From Coenobita brevimanus (taxonomy: Eukaryota; Arthropoda; Malacostraca; Decapoda; Coenobitidae): a DNA stretch of 64,000 nucleotides. The translations under genes were made by a program, and so were the position numbers. The number at the start of each line of letters is the position of its first letter. The stretch's first letter is position 1. This document shows positions 62,789-64,000 of the stretch, piece by piece. The DNA lies in the NCBI GenBank assembly GCA_032717465.1, contig CM064657.1, positions 25,547,319 through 25,611,318 on the forward strand, in the 5' to 3' direction. Under the pieces are notes generated by a model. The model ran no database searches, was not told the origin of the DNA, and worked only from the letters and a program-made list of their open reading frames with translations.

Positions 62789-64000
62789 AGCTGGTAATAG
62801 TAAACCAAAATGGTGGTCCAGTGAAATTAAAAGTAACTTAATAGCCAAAAAACAGGCATACCATAAATTTAAAACTACACAAAATAATGATGATAAATTA
62901 CAGGACGAAAATCTAAGCCCCATATCGAAAAGACTTATTAAACAAAGCAAAAGAGCACTGGAAATGCACATTGCTAATACATGCAAATCAAATCCTAAAG
63001 AATTTTACAGTTACTTTAGAAAGAAAAAGGTTACGACTACATCAATAGGTCCTCTAGAAACATACAATGACAAACACACAGAAAATGAGGTTGAAATGGC
63101 GAACACACTTAACGATTACTTTGCATCTGTTTTTACAGTTGAAAACACCACCAGAAACCTACTGTTACCCACAAACCAACCAAATAGCACAGTCCTTAGT
63201 AACTATGCTATCCATAATAACGATATTCTTTCATCTATAAATAGTACAAACATAAACAAAACCCCTGGCCCTGATAAAATATCACCGAGAATTCTCAAAG
63301 AAGCAAAAAATGAGTTATTGCTATCACTCTCTGTCTCATTCAATAAATCGTTAAGTACTGGGAAAGTTCCGTGCAAATAGAAACTAGCAAATGTAACACC
63401 AGTTTTCAAAAAGGGAAATAAGTTGCACCCAGGAAATTACAGACCAATCAGCTTAACATCAGTAGTGTGCAAGTTAATGGAAAAAATCATAATAGATAAA
63501 ATAGTTAATTATCTAGAAGAAAATAATATAATTAAAGAATCACAGCATGGATTCAGACGTCGTCATTCATGCTTAACTAACTTACTGGACTTCTTCCATG
63601 ATGTTTACAAATCATACGATGACTCAAGAGCAGTAGATATAATTTACCTCGGCTTTCAGAAAGCATTTGACACTGTCCCTCACAAGCGTCTCATGAACAA
63701 AATAGAAGCACATGGAATAAAAGGGAATACAGAGAAATGGTTACAAGACTGGCTTTCAGACTGAAAACAGCGAGTTGTGATAAATGGAAAGGAATCCAAA
63801 TGGCATAATGTGATCAGCGGCATTCCCCAAGGCTCAGTACTTGGACCAATACTTTTTATTATCTTTGTAAATGATATTGATGAGGGTCTAAATTGTAAAG
63901 TATCCAAATTTGCACATGATACTAAAATAACCAGTAAAGTAACTTCAAAATTACAGTGGCAGCAGTTACAAAATGACCTTAATACTGTAGCAAGCTGGGC
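62789..64000 (+). mobile_element. L2/CR1-like LINE family D (3' part outside window)
   Basis: 5'-truncated at the post-endonuclease linker and continuing past the window end in RT. It is a different family from A, B and F: linker FKTTQNNDDK and RT NYRPISLTSVVCKLMEKIII. Confidence 0.8.
62789..64000 (+). pseudogene. Family D ORF2: linker and reverse transcriptase, two stops, altered catalytic site
   Basis: One frame throughout, with a TAG at 63378-63380 and a TGA at 63762-63764 as the only stops. Linker: KPKWWSSEIKSNLIAKKQAY, EFYSYFRKKK, LNDYFASVFT. RT: TPGPDKISPRILKEA, ANVTPVFKKGNK, NYRPISLTSVV, QHGFRRRHSCLTNLLDFF, DIIYLGFQKAFDTVPHKRL, SGIPQGSVLGPILFIIFVND, then SKFAHDTKITSK near 63910. The usual F-A-D-D is F-A-H-D, so a catalytic Asp is lost. 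YLGFQKAFDT also has Gly where Y-L-D-F is usual. It was probably dead before the stops arose, or the changes came together after insertion. Confidence 0.8.

Overview
The window is repeat-rich invertebrate nuclear DNA. I see no convincing host gene, tRNA gene or complete rRNA gene. Almost every coding segment belongs to a mobile element: CR1-group, RTE-like and I/Jockey-like LINEs, BEL/Pao and Ty3/gypsy retrotransposons, and Tigger/pogo and piggyBac DNA transposons. Long (GT)n, (TA)n and (TAGA)n tracts sit at many element junctions. The mixture suggests an arthropod, most likely a decapod crustacean. That is an inference from TE composition; no host gene confirms it.

Layout. 1-3.4 kb: CR1-group family A LINE (+). 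3.7-7.4 kb: Tigger transposon (-) with a nested piggyBac-like MITE. 7.4-10.2 kb: an unclassified repeat with a piggyBac-like N-terminal ORF, interrupted by an RTE-like C1 LINE (+). 10.9-16.4 kb: BEL/Pao element (-). 16.5-22.1 kb: a small SGNH-hydrolase-like ORF (-) cut into three in-frame pieces by a LINE stack (family F tail, family B, nested RTE C1) and by a TTAA-flanked piggyBac-like MITE filled with a G-rich minisatellite. 22.9-25.4 kb: RTE C2 (+). 25.4-31.5 kb: two family A copies (-), one with a 0.8 kb palindrome. 31.5-36.8 kb: alternating A, B and F fragments joined by (GT)n tracts, plus a 5S rRNA-derived SINE with an RTE-like tail. 37.0-39.2 kb: RTE C2 (-). 40.0-43.1 kb: piggyBac transposase (-). 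43.1-45.6 kb: 5' half of an I/Jockey-like family E LINE (-). 45.6-49.7 kb: 5' half of a Ty3/gypsy element with LTR (-). 50.3-51.0 kb: pogo-type MITE. 51.1-52.9 kb: family B (-). 53.5-57.0 kb: RTE C1 (-), then a piggyBac derivative holding an RTE C2 copy (+). 57.0-58.7 kb: Tigger N-terminal fragment and the 3' end of a piggyBac. 58.7-60.2 kb: the matching 3' half of family E and the matching RT/RNase H half of the gypsy element, both now on +. 60.2-61.0 kb: a near-exact 792 bp copy of the gypsy protease region. 61.0-62.8 kb: a second gypsy element (LTR end, PBS, gag with CCHC knuckles, protease) holding an RTE C1 fragment. 62.8-64.0 kb: an L2/CR1-like family D LINE running off the window.

The elements are nested, so insertion order can be read. 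The gypsy received family E in its RT, and E received a piggyBac at a TTAA. The halves of all three now lie on opposite strands about 14-17 kb apart, which one inversion of roughly 40.0-57.4 kb would explain. RTE C1 insertions with readable ends show 8 bp target duplications and (TAGA)n tails. The 5S-derived SINE shares the C2 tail sequence and was probably mobilised by that LINE. Most reading frames carry stops or frameshifts. The best preserved are the family B ORF2 at 35.2-36.8 kb, the RTE ORF2s at 17.2-18.3 and 37.0-39.2 kb, and the piggyBac transposase.
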